A stretch of 9,565 nucleotides of DNA from contig JAAYZH010000198.1 of NCBI GenBank assembly GCA_012514965.1, forward strand, positions 1 through 9,565, read 5' to 3'. A program made the position numbers and the translations under genes. Below are positions 1 through 6,783 of the stretch, piece after piece (within the stretch, counting starts at the first letter, position 1; each line of letters starts with the position of its first letter). This DNA comes from Clostridiaceae bacterium. Its GTDB lineage: Bacteria > Bacillota > Clostridia > Saccharofermentanales > Fastidiosipilaceae. The notes under the pieces are model-generated. The model ran no database searches. It was not told the origin of the DNA and saw only the letters and a list, made by a program, of their open reading frames with translations.

Positions 1-185
1 TCTACAATCCCGGTGTTTACGATGTTGCGGACATTATCGATACCTACGTGTACAGACTGGGTATGAGCGAAGGCAAGTTTGAGCTGGCCTCTGCTGTCGG
101 ACTCTTTAAGTCTGCAATCAATTTCGTCCTGTTGATTCTGGCGAATACCGTAGCACGTATGTCCGGTGAAGAGGGGGTGTATTGA
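1..185 (+). CDS. ABC sugar transporter permease, LplB-like, 3' end only
   Basis: This is the C-terminal 60 residues of an inner-membrane permease, read in the frame that starts at base 3 and ending in TGA at 183-185. The tail contains DVADIIDTYVYRLG, then a stretch like ASAVGLFKSAINFVLLILAN, and ends SGEEGVY. These are the characteristic final transmembrane helix and tail of LplB/YteP-type permeases that import oligosaccharides. The 5' end lies outside the window. The stop overlaps the first base of the next permease's ATG, so the two are translationally coupled and probably form a heterodimeric channel. Assignment to the family is firm. The substrate cannot be read from this fragment. Confidence 0.88.
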   Translation, partial: YNPGVYDVADIIDTYVYRLGMSEGKFELASAVGLFKSAINFVLLILANTVARMSGEEGVY

Positions 186-1069
186 TGAAAACCGCCAAAA
201 GTAAAATCAAGATGCCGCTTGGCAGCCGCATATTCGATGTTTTCAACGTTGTGTTTTTGGGGCTCCTCGCTTTTAGTACGCTTTATCCATTTTGGGACAG
301 TGCAGTCGTTTCGCTTAGTTCGATCCGCGGTTATTTGGCCTCCGACTTCCATTTTTGGCCATCTGAGTGGTCCTTCGAGCCGTACAAATACATGCTGGCT
401 CAGCCGCAGCTGTGGTCATCCTACGCCAACACCTTGTTTATCACGATTGTCGGAACAGCGGTAAACATGCTGATCACTGTGCCCGGAGCCTATGTCTTGT
501 CGAAGAAGGAGCTCAAGGGCTACCGTGTCATTATGTTCTTCATTACCTTTACCATGATGTTTACCGGCGGTATCATTCCGACCTACATCATTGTGGATGG
601 TTTGGGGCTCAAGGACAGCCTGTGGTCCATGATCTTGCCTACTGCCGTCAACACTTTCAATCTAATCGTCCTGCGCACGTTTTTCTTCAAAAACCCGAAA
701 GAGATTGAAGAGTCCGCAGCCATCGACGGCTGCAATGACGTCAGCATCCTGGTGAGAATCATCATCCCGATTACGAAAGCAGGCATACTTACGATCGCCA
801 TGTACTACGCAGTGTTCCACTGGAACGACTTCTTCTCGGGAGTCATGTACATCACGGATCCCACGAAGCGGCCGTTGCAGCTCTTCCTTCGTTCGATGCT
901 ATTTGAGTCGGAAGCAGCCTACCAAACCGGCGGCGAAAGCCTGTTCATGCTCGGCCAGCCAATGAAAATGGCCTCGGTCATGATGTCCATTCTGCCAATT
1001 CTGATTTTCTATCCTGTCATTCAGAAGTACTTTACTCAAGGCGCAACCGCAGGAGCGGTTAAAGGCTAA
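185..1069 (+). CDS. Carbohydrate ABC transporter permease, YtcP/LplC-like
   Basis: The 294-residue inner-membrane protein is the second permease of a sugar importer. About six hydrophobic segments are visible, near residues 17-36, 80-105, 115-137, 147-165, 198-216 and 262-282. The cytoplasmic EAA loop that docks the ATPase lies near residues 173-195 (EESAAIDG followed by RIIIP). The length is normal for the YtcP/LplC family. I start at the ATG at 185, not the TTG one codon earlier, because the AGAGGGGG ribosome site at about 170-177 is well spaced for it and the ATG overlaps the previous stop (TGATG). No ATPase gene is present nearby. Transporters of this type commonly share a distant MsmX-like ATPase, which is family knowledge and not visible here. 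Confidence 0.95.
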   Translation: MKTAKSKIKMPLGSRIFDVFNVVFLGLLAFSTLYPFWDSAVVSLSSIRGYLASDFHFWPSEWSFEPYKYMLAQPQLWSSYANTLFITIVGTAVNMLITVPGAYVLSKKELKGYRVIMFFITFTMMFTGGIIPTYIIVDGLGLKDSLWSMILPTAVNTFNLIVLRTFFFKNPKEIEESAAIDGCNDVSILVRIIIPITKAGILTIAMYYAVFHWNDFFSGVMYITDPTKRPLQLFLRSMLFESEAAYQTGGESLFMLGQPMKMASVMMSILPILIFYPVIQKYFTQGATAGAVKG

Positions 1070-1089
1070 AAAACAAGGAGGGTTAACGA

Positions 1090-2676
1090 ATGAAAAACAA
1101 CAAGAGGGTAAGAATATTGTCCCTGGCGCTTTCGGCGGCCGTATTGCTGTCCGTCGCGGCTTGCGGACAAACCGCAGGAACGACGACGGGTGCACCGGCG
1201 GGAACAACGGCTGCCGGGAGCACAACCGCAGCGGGAGGCACAACCGCCGAGCCTACCACTGAGGCTCAGGGCGAAGCGGTGCCGATTCGCTGGCTCACAA
1301 CGGGTGACGGCGGCGCGCAGCCGCTGAACCAGGACGATCGCGTGATGCAGGAGCTCAATAAGATGTTCAACATCAAGCTCAAGGTCGACATCGTCCCGGA
1401 ATCAAACTTCGAAAAAGTAAATATTGAAATGGCCTCGAAGAATCTGCCGGATATCGTGACCGGAGCCTTTGGCACCACCGCGACACAAGAATGGATCAAC
1501 GACGACCTGGTCATCTCCTTGAATGACTATTTCGAAGGCCGGGACGCCTTACGGACCCGCCTTGAAGAAGTCTATCCGTGGAGTGCTCAGGATGGTAAAT
1601 TCTGGGGCGTTCCCTTTATCACGCAGTTTAAAACTGCAAACACCTTGATCGTTATGCGTCAGGACTGGCTGGATAATCTGGGTCTGGAGTACCCTGAAAC
1701 CCTGGAAGACTTCGAGAACGTTATGCTGGCTTTCACGAATGATGATCCGGATGGCAACGGCAAGAACGACACCGTAGGCTATACCGACACGAAACCGTCA
1801 GGCAACTTCAACTGGGCCTACGCGGCCTATGGTATGAAAAACTTCGATTACGCGCTCGATGACGCCGGCAAAGTCATACCCCGCTTCGAGACAGCAGCGT
1901 TCAAAGACGGTATCACCTTCGTCAAGAAGCTCTGGGACGCGAACACAATCGATAAAGAGTACATGCTGAATGACACAAACATGAGAGAAGAGAAGTTCTA
2001 TCAGGGCAAAGTCGGTGCCATGCCTGCCCCGCTCTTCCGCCATGTCAGCCGTATCGAGAACAATCTTAAGAAACTGTTCCCTGAAGCTTCCCTTGCGTAT
2101 GGTCTGCCTCCGAAGGGCGCGAACGGTGAATTCGGCCTTAGCCCGCAAGGCAAATCCGGCATGTTCACGGCCATCACAGTTGACTGCAAGGCTCCGGACA
2201 AGGCTGCCGACTTCATCAATTACATCCTCTCTGAGGAAGGCAATAACCTGCTCCGTTGGGGCATTGAAGGCATCCACTACACCAAGGATGGCGACAAAGT
2301 CGTGTTGAATGAAGAAGAACGTGCCAAAGACAGCTTCGCAGCCAACGGCTGGGCACACTCGCTGGCCTGGGGCTCCTTCTTCTGGCCTCTGGAATCTGCA
2401 TATCTGCCTGAGACCGAACCGGCCCGCGATCGCGCGCTGGAAACAATCGAGCTTGCGCAGCAGGCTCAGCTGCCAAACCTGGTTGAGGTCAAGACCGAGG
2501 CCGAGGTCGAGTACGGAATGGCTCTGGACAGTCTCTTTGACCAGACCGTTATCAATATTCTGCAAGGCAATGTCAGTGTCGACGAAGGCATCGCCAAGCT
2601 CAGCCAAGAATGGCGCGCGCAGGGCGGCACAGACGTCTTGGCTGACTTGCAGGCAGCTGTAGACGCCAAAAAGTAA
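1090..2676 (+). CDS. Extracellular solute-binding lipoprotein, LplA/YtcQ-like
   Basis: This 528-residue lipid-anchored binding protein should capture an oligosaccharide outside the cell and pass it to the two upstream permeases. The N-terminus has a basic start, a hydrophobic segment and a lipobox ending SVAAC, with the lipidated cysteine at residue 25. A linker of Thr, Ala and Gly fills about residues 28-60 and tethers the domain to the membrane. The binding domain follows and contains DPDGNGKNDTVGYT near residues 219-232, an acidic loop typical of this family and resembling a calcium site. The start is supported by AAGGAGG about 7 bases upstream. It lies 20 bases after the permease stop, clearly in the same operon. 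The ligand is unknown, but the sulfatase that follows suggests a sulfated sugar. Confidence 0.95.
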   Translation: MKNNKRVRILSLALSAAVLLSVAACGQTAGTTTGAPAGTTAAGSTTAAGGTTAEPTTEAQGEAVPIRWLTTGDGGAQPLNQDDRVMQELNKMFNIKLKVDIVPESNFEKVNIEMASKNLPDIVTGAFGTTATQEWINDDLVISLNDYFEGRDALRTRLEEVYPWSAQDGKFWGVPFITQFKTANTLIVMRQDWLDNLGLEYPETLEDFENVMLAFTNDDPDGNGKNDTVGYTDTKPSGNFNWAYAAYGMKNFDYALDDAGKVIPRFETAAFKDGITFVKKLWDANTIDKEYMLNDTNMREEKFYQGKVGAMPAPLFRHVSRIENNLKKLFPEASLAYGLPPKGANGEFGLSPQGKSGMFTAITVDCKAPDKAADFINYILSEEGNNLLRWGIEGIHYTKDGDKVVLNEEERAKDSFAANGWAHSLAWGSFFWPLESAYLPETEPARDRALETIELAQQAQLPNLVEVKTEAEVEYGMALDSLFDQTVINILQGNVSVDEGIAKLSQEWRAQGGTDVLADLQAAVDAKK

Positions 2677-2705
2677 TTCGCTATTATGAATACACAGACC
2701 TATTG

Positions 2706-2729
2706 GAGGGCTCTCGTTAGGGGGCCCTC
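2706..2729 (+). terminator. Strong intercistronic hairpin before the sulfatase gene
   Basis: The arms 2706-2715 (GAGGGCTCTC) and 2720-2729 (GGGGGCCCTC) can form ten pairs in RNA, two of them G-U, around a GTTA loop. The following bases (TCTTAGC) give only a poor uridine run, so this may be a partial terminator, an attenuator or an mRNA-stabilising element. It sits between the binding-protein stop and the sulfatase ribosome site. A likely result is less sulfatase than binding protein from one transcript, which is inference. Confidence 0.5.
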
Positions 2730-2749
2730 TCTTAGCAAGGAGAGCATAA

Positions 2750-4222
2750 ATGTATAAGGGTAAGAATGTTGTATTGATTCTGACGGACGATCAGGGGCCA
2801 TGGGCGATGGGTTGCGCCGGCAATCCCGAGATCAAGACGCCGAATCTGGACCGTATGGCCAGGGAGGGACGACGCTTCGAGAATTTCTTCTGTGCTTCAC
2901 CGGTGTGTTCACCCGCTCGCGCCTCTATCCTGACCGGACAGATTCCTTCGACACATGGTGTCTGTGACTGGCTGCGCTCCGGCAGTATTGACCGTGAGTG
3001 GGTAGAGGGCAAGGGCGTGCACAATCCCTACGGCGGCTACAAGGATGAGGATAAACCGATCCAGTATTTGGCCGGCCAGCGCTGCTATACGGACGTGTTA
3101 AAAGAAAACGGCTACCAGGTAGCCCTGAGCGGCAAGTGGCATCTGGGTGATTCTCTAGCGCCTCAGCATGGCTTTGACCGCTGGTATACGATCGGCAAGG
3201 GCGGCGCGTTCTACTTCCACCCCGACATCATCGAAAACGGGGATATCCAGATTGTCGATGAATATGTCACGGACCTCTTTACGAATAAGGCAATTGAATT
3301 CATGGGGGAGATGCGGCAGCAAGAACAGCCATTCTATCTGAGTGTGCACTACACAGCTCCTCACTCGCCCTGGGGCCCTGAGCAGCACAAGCCAGAAGAT
3401 TTGGCACTCTACGCCGACTGTCCCTTCGAGAGTGTTCCCAACGTGCCCGATCATCCAGACTTGACAGTAGCTGCGGTGTACGGGACACCGGCGCGTGAAG
3501 AACAACTGCGCGGCTATTTCGCTGCTGTTACGGCCCTCGACCGCGGCGTAGGTGAGATCCTGGCCTATCTGGAAGACAATGATCTGCTGCAGGATACGCT
3601 GGTCTTCTTCATGGCGGACAATGGCATGAACATGGGCCATCATGGGGTGTGGGGCAAAGGCAACGGTACCTTCCCCCAGAATATGTATGAGGAATCCGTC
3701 CGGGTTCCCTTCCTGGCGCTTTTACCTGACGAAGAGGCCGGCGGGCAGGTGGTACGGCAGCTGACTTCGCAGCTCGATTTTTATCCCACGCTCCTGGAAT
3801 TGCTCGGGCTGGAAGATGCTCACACGTCAACTTTGCCGGGCCACAGCTTTGTCAGTCTGCTGGAGGGCGATGCGCAGGCCAAAGCAGAAATTCGCGACAG
3901 CGTCTTCGTCTGTGAAGAGTATGGTCCGGTTCGCATGCTGCGTGATCAACGGTATAAGTATGTCCATCGCTACCCTTATGGTCCGCACGAGTTCTACGAT
4001 TTACAGGAAGATCCCGGTGAGGAAAACAATTTATTGCACGATCCTGCCTACGCGGAACGGATTTTGACCATGCGGCGCCATATGGAGGACTGGTACATTC
4101 AGTACGTAGATCCACGGCGCGATGGCAGCAAGGAAGGGGTAACCGGTCTCGGCCAGCTCTGTCTCGCAGGCCCGGACGGCCACTTGCTTGAACACTACAA
4201 GCAGATTCAGGCGGATTTCTAA
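2750..4222 (+). CDS. Sulfatase, S1 family, Cys-type, apparently cytoplasmic
   Basis: The 490-residue enzyme should hydrolyse a sulfate ester, probably on a sugar. The family signature CSPARASILTG is present, with Cys53 as the residue converted to formylglycine. Asp13 and Asp14 (LTDDQG) and Asp290-Asn291 (ADNG) match the metal ligands. Lys129 and His131 (SGKWHLG), His205 (TAPHSPW) and Lys303 match the substrate and sulfate contacts seen in S1 sulfatases. The protein starts straight into the catalytic fold with no signal peptide or lipobox, so it probably acts inside the cell on imported material. The ribosome site AAGGAG (2737-2742) is 7 bases from the ATG. A formylglycine-generating enzyme is needed and none is in the window. 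The exact substrate cannot be deduced. Confidence 0.95.
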   Translation: MYKGKNVVLILTDDQGPWAMGCAGNPEIKTPNLDRMAREGRRFENFFCASPVCSPARASILTGQIPSTHGVCDWLRSGSIDREWVEGKGVHNPYGGYKDEDKPIQYLAGQRCYTDVLKENGYQVALSGKWHLGDSLAPQHGFDRWYTIGKGGAFYFHPDIIENGDIQIVDEYVTDLFTNKAIEFMGEMRQQEQPFYLSVHYTAPHSPWGPEQHKPEDLALYADCPFESVPNVPDHPDLTVAAVYGTPAREEQLRGYFAAVTALDRGVGEILAYLEDNDLLQDTLVFFMADNGMNMGHHGVWGKGNGTFPQNMYEESVRVPFLALLPDEEAGGQVVRQLTSQLDFYPTLLELLGLEDAHTSTLPGHSFVSLLEGDAQAKAEIRDSVFVCEEYGPVRMLRDQRYKYVHRYPYGPHEFYDLQEDPGEENNLLHDPAYAERILTMRRHMEDWYIQYVDPRRDGSKEGVTGLGQLCLAGPDGHLLEHYKQIQADF

Positions 4223-4307
4223 AAGGCTTTGTTTTGGCCGTCTAGTGAGCAAAATGATACATAGCAGCTGTGCCGACGCTGTTACGCTAATTAGAATAAA
4301 TCTATTC

Positions 4308-4314
4308 AAGGAGG
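4308..4314 (+). promoter_or_regulatory. Ribosome binding site deciding the start of the interrupted small gene
   Basis: AAGGAGG is a near-perfect Shine-Dalgarno sequence. It is 9 bases from the ATG at 4324 but only 3 from an in-frame ATG at 4318, so 4324 is the more likely start. Its quality shows that this locus was meant to be translated, which makes the in-frame stop 15 codons later notable. Confidence 0.75.
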
Positions 4315-4323
4315 AACATGTAC

Positions 4324-4623
4324 ATGGATTTCGGAGATAAGGTGCAAGCAATTGTCACGCGCATTCGCTAAGATAAAGATTTTAAGGATAAATTCTTCAG
4401 CAAACCTGTGGAGACGCTTGAAGAAGTTTTGGGTATCAATCTGCCTGATGAACAGGTCGAAGCGGTCGTTGAGAAAGTGAAAGCGAAACTCGCCGATGTG
4501 AAACCCGAAGCGGAAGACGCGGTGGAGGGGGCCAAAGACGGGGCCGAAGACTTGGGTGATAAGATCCAGGACGCGGCTGAGTCTGTCGTCGATAAGGTCA
4601 AAGGCTTTTTCAATAAAGATTAG
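4324..4623 (+). pseudogene. Small acidic helical protein gene interrupted by an in-frame TAA
   Basis: One reading frame runs from the ATG at 4324 to TAG at 4621-4623 but contains TAA at 4369-4371. Before the stop it encodes MDFGDKVQAIVTRIR. After it the same frame continues DKDFKDKFFSKPVETLEEVL, then GINLPDEQVEAVVEKVKAKL and a charged helical tail ending VDKVKGFFNKD. I recall a similar pattern (a DKDF/KF segment, a P-V-x-x-LE segment, G-x-x-LPDxQ, then VKAK) in small uncharacterised proteins of Clostridia, where the frame is open and the interrupted position is usually charged or polar. A Lys codon AAA or AAG would need one or two base changes to give TAA. A GTG at 4408 could start a 71-residue product but has no ribosome site. 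Function is unknown. A sequencing error is possible. Confidence 0.6.
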
Positions 4624-4662
4624 ACCCTAGTCCCGGCCCGGACTCCCGGCCAATTTCTTGTT

Positions 4663-4697
4663 GCAGCCTGCCCTTCGTGGTAGGCTGTTTTTATTTA
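4663..4697 (+). terminator. Intrinsic terminator after the small gene
   Basis: The arms CAGCCTGCC (4664-4672) and GGTAGGCTG (4679-4687) form a nine-pair stem with one G-U around the loop CTTCGT. TTTTTATTT follows directly. This is a textbook rho-independent terminator and closes the transcription unit holding the sulfatase and the small gene, or the small gene alone. Confidence 0.9.
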
Positions 4698-4731
4698 TGA
4701 TCCACTATAAAATCCTACGGAGGACACGAGA

Positions 4732-5916
4732 ATGATGTTTGAATTTCGACCGCTGGAACGCTACCCCTTCCATGACTTCGATGGCGCGGTGTTTGTCATT
4801 CCGGTCGATCAGTTTCCACAGGCGAAAGGGGAGGACCTGTCTTTCCCGGACACCACACACGACTATTACCTGGCAATTGGCCAGATCCGCGATGATCTGG
4901 AAGTTCTGATCATCGGTACTTTGCAGGAAAGCAGCGGTGACTATGAGATCACGGATCAATACACCTACTACGTACCGCTTTCTCTGCTATCAGGTGTATC
5001 CGCCGCGCTCCTGCCGCATACACGCTATTTTTCACGTGAGCCACTCTATCTCTCCGTGATGAGCGAGGTACTGCAACGCAAGGCCAGGCAGGCTCAACGG
5101 CTTGACAGAGAGCTCGATGAGCTGCGTTTGCCCTCTCATCCGGATAGTGTTTTGGCCGCGATCCTGTCCGAGGACGGACAACAGCTTCTCCATATGATCA
5201 GTGTCGATCATCTCGCCCTGGTCGGCCCCGCCTTGTATCGTGCTGTCGTGCACCTGTCGAAGCCGGAACTTCCTCAATATACAAGCGGTTCGACGGTCTA
5301 CTTGCATAAGCTCGACGCAAAGGCCTCTCCCTGGGCCAAACATACACTTCTCGTACTGCTTCCGGAGCCGCCCGTTCTCGCTGAATTTGCTCTGCGGCCA
5401 GCCCCGCAGAACGAGGTTCTCAGCTGCTATGTCGGTACCTGCCAGTCCTGCGACAAGAGACAGTTGATCCATCTGGGACCAGACCCGGAATATTCTGACA
5501 TAGCGCAGCTGGCGAAAGAGATTGAGGCAGGCCTCTGGGGCATCCCGCTCTATGCCTTTGCGGTCGAGCATCTAGAGGCGCAGGTTTCGAACAGTCGGGC
5601 GGCTTATCATTGCACCTTCTGCGGAGCGTGGGAAGTGCGACGTCGGATCAGACTGCGTGACGGAAGGGCCACCTGTGAACGTCAGCCTACCTGCAGCAGC
5701 TGCGGACACAAGCTGTTTCGTTTCAAGGAGCGCATCGAACAAGCGCAATTCCCCTGCCGCAGCTGCGGTGAGATCGTGGTTTGGCAGCATCTTGACACTG
5801 CAAGTGTACCTGCCGAACTTGCCTGGGAGGCAGAACATCCGGCCTACTTGGCCGATGATTTCGAAGTGCTGACTTTGGCCGAAATGGAATTGGTCGAGCG
5901 TGATTTTGAGCCATAG
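4732..5916 (+). CDS. Unknown protein with four CxxC pairs (putative zinc-binding C-terminal half)
   Basis: I do not recognise this 394-residue protein. It has no signal peptide or membrane segment and is probably cytoplasmic. Residues 1-220 are acidic and mixed in composition, with no motif I can name. The C-terminal half has cysteine pairs at 237/240, 294/297, 321/324 and 342/345, plus Cys232 and Cys315. The spacing fits treble-clef or zinc-ribbon knuckles, for example CTFCG with CSSCG and CRSCG. A Trp/Glu/Leu-rich acidic tail follows. GGAGG at 4719-4723 is 8 bases from the ATG at 4732 and 11 from the next ATG, so I use the first. A TATAAA at 4706-4711 could be a -10 box, but no good -35 is visible. 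It follows a strong terminator and probably forms its own unit. Confidence 0.85.
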   Translation: MMFEFRPLERYPFHDFDGAVFVIPVDQFPQAKGEDLSFPDTTHDYYLAIGQIRDDLEVLIIGTLQESSGDYEITDQYTYYVPLSLLSGVSAALLPHTRYFSREPLYLSVMSEVLQRKARQAQRLDRELDELRLPSHPDSVLAAILSEDGQQLLHMISVDHLALVGPALYRAVVHLSKPELPQYTSGSTVYLHKLDAKASPWAKHTLLVLLPEPPVLAEFALRPAPQNEVLSCYVGTCQSCDKRQLIHLGPDPEYSDIAQLAKEIEAGLWGIPLYAFAVEHLEAQVSNSRAAYHCTFCGAWEVRRRIRLRDGRATCERQPTCSSCGHKLFRFKERIEQAQFPCRSCGEIVVWQHLDTASVPAELAWEAEHPAYLADDFEVLTLAEMELVERDFEP

Positions 5917-5934
5917 CGGTCATAAATCTAGAAT

Positions 5935-5968
5935 CGGCTCAGAGCGTGATCAGCGGACTGCTGAGCCG
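5935..5968. repeat. Inverted repeat with 8-bp perfect arms
   Basis: CGGCTCAG (5935-5942) and CTGAGCCG (5961-5968) are perfect inverted copies around an 18-base loop that contains the palindrome TGATCA. The sequence begins about 20 bases after the stop of the CxxC protein gene. No T run follows on the plus strand, so it is not a standard terminator. It may be a processing or protection hairpin at the 3' end of that transcript, or part of the repeat cluster next to it. Confidence 0.5.
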
Positions 5969-5990
5969 GCTGCTAAAAAAGTCGCTTAAA

Positions 5991-6132
5991 TGGCAACATT
6001 CGCCGCTGTTCGTGCTGGGCCTACGAATACTTGCGAAAGTTGCCACCACAGCCCCCGAAAATGGCAACATTCGCCGCTGTTCGTGCTGGGCCCACGAATA
6101 CCTGCAAAAGTTGCCACCACAGCCCCTGGAAA
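5991..6132. repeat. Two direct copies of a 71-bp hairpin element (REP-like)
   Basis: Copy 1 is 5991-6061 and copy 2 is 6062-6132, adjacent with no gap. They differ at five positions, all transitions: 6022 T/C, 6031 T/C, 6035 G/A, 6056 C/T and 6058 A/G. Each copy is itself an imperfect palindrome. In copy 1, TGGCAACATTCGC (5991-6003) pairs with GCGAAAGTTGCCA (6033-6045) with one mismatch, and TTCGTG (6009-6014) pairs with TACGAA (6022-6027). In copy 2 the inner pair becomes the perfect TTCGTG/CACGAA. The period of 71 is not a multiple of three and the element lies between convergent genes, so it is probably non-coding. The layout resembles repetitive extragenic palindromes. Genome copy number cannot be seen here. 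Confidence 0.85.
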
Positions 6133-6155
6133 TCGAGATCACTGTCTGGACTTTT

Positions 6156-6701
6156 TCAATGGCCTCCTGCTGAGGCAACCAGGTCCTCTTTCATCGCGTT
6201 CAGACATGCGGATTCGCCACTCCGCGCCAGAATCTCCAGATAACGGGAATAGGCTGCGTCGGTCTCCGGATGCATCAGATAGTACTCGCGTGACTTCAGG
6301 TAGTAGTCGAGCGGATCCCGGTCCGTGTACAAGGCTCCGCGATAGACGCTGCTGGCGGCAATGCGGTCACACACAGATTCGACAATGTAACGCAACGGCA
6401 TCTGCAAACCCGTGAAACAGCCATCTTCTGCGCGATAATCAATCCAATATTCCAGGTGGTGCTTGTTGCGGCCCTTGTGATGCAGCCAGGCGCGGCTCAT
6501 GCCATTGAGCCTGCGATCCACGTCGTTGGGACTGCGGTCGCCGCTGAAATACTTCACGCCAGTGTAGAATTCTTCCGGTGAATACTTGGACAAATCATGC
6601 GTGAGACCCTGCCAAAACAAGCCACAACCCCGACAAAGTCGAAAGACCAGACGGCGATGACGCTGAACTGTGCGAAGATGTCCCCAAAAACGTGCCAACA
6701 T
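6156..6701 (-). CDS. DUF5662 family protein
   Basis: This 181-residue soluble protein belongs to an uncharacterised family found in Bacillota and some phages. Recognisable blocks are THDLSKYSPEEF (residues 34-45), YFSGDRSPN (51-59), AWLHHKGRNKHHLEYW (71-86), a MPLRYIVE segment (101-108), CDRIAAS (111-117) and MHPET (133-137). The many conserved His and Asp residues suggest a metal site like that of HD-type hydrolases, but this is inference and no reaction is established. I start at the ATG whose complement is 6699-6701, because GGAAAGGAGG (complement of 6706-6715) is correctly spaced. The frame is open further upstream but has no better start. It is divergent from the NamZ-like gene and convergent with the CxxC protein gene. 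Confidence 0.9.
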   Translation of the reverse strand: MLARFWGHLRTVQRHRRLVFRLCRGCGLFWQGLTHDLSKYSPEEFYTGVKYFSGDRSPNDVDRRLNGMSRAWLHHKGRNKHHLEYWIDYRAEDGCFTGLQMPLRYIVESVCDRIAASSVYRGALYTDRDPLDYYLKSREYYLMHPETDAAYSRYLEILARSGESACLNAMKEDLVASAGGH

Positions 6702-6717
6702 GTGTCCTCCTTTCCTA

Positions 6718-6723
6718 ATTATA
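6718..6723 (-). promoter_or_regulatory. Putative -10 box for the DUF5662 gene
   Basis: On the minus strand this reads TATAAT, a perfect -10 match. No good -35 lies 16-18 bases upstream. Transcription from it would begin near 6711, leaving a leader of only about ten bases that starts at the ribosome site. Confidence 0.4.
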
Positions 6724-6747
6724 CAGATTTCAGGAGATTGGGAGGGG

Positions 6748-6756
6748 TGGTACAAT
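6748..6756 (+). promoter_or_regulatory. Putative extended -10 promoter for the NamZ-like gene
   Basis: TGGTACAAT is an extended -10 element (TGn followed by TACAAT). No clear -35 is present, which is usual for this class. The start would fall near 6762, about 20 bases before the chosen ATG, with the AAAAGGA ribosome site between them. It sits 28 bases from the opposing -10 of the DUF5662 gene. Confidence 0.5.
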
Positions 6757-6783
6757 AGAGGAAAAGAGAAAAGGATGTGTGTC

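Noticed and set aside
1798..2607. A 269-codon minus-strand frame inside the binding-protein gene
   Set aside because: It is fully antisense to a lipoprotein gene with clear family motifs. It is a codon-bias shadow with no promoter or ribosome site of its own.
4223..4307. Promoter for the small gene, with TAGAAT at 4292-4297 as -10
   Set aside because: No acceptable -35 lies 16-18 bases upstream and there is no extended -10, so the match could easily be chance in this AT-rich stretch.
4408..4623. A separate 71-residue gene starting at GTG 4408
   Set aside because: No ribosome site precedes the GTG, and the coding sequence continues upstream in the same frame through the TAA to a well-placed ATG. 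An interrupted longer gene explains it better.
5946..6415. Several overlapping frames on both strands across the 71-bp repeats
   Set aside because: The open frames arise from the repeat, whose period is not a multiple of three, so the copies are read in different frames. No ribosome sites are present, and some frames run over the DUF5662 gene on the opposite strand.
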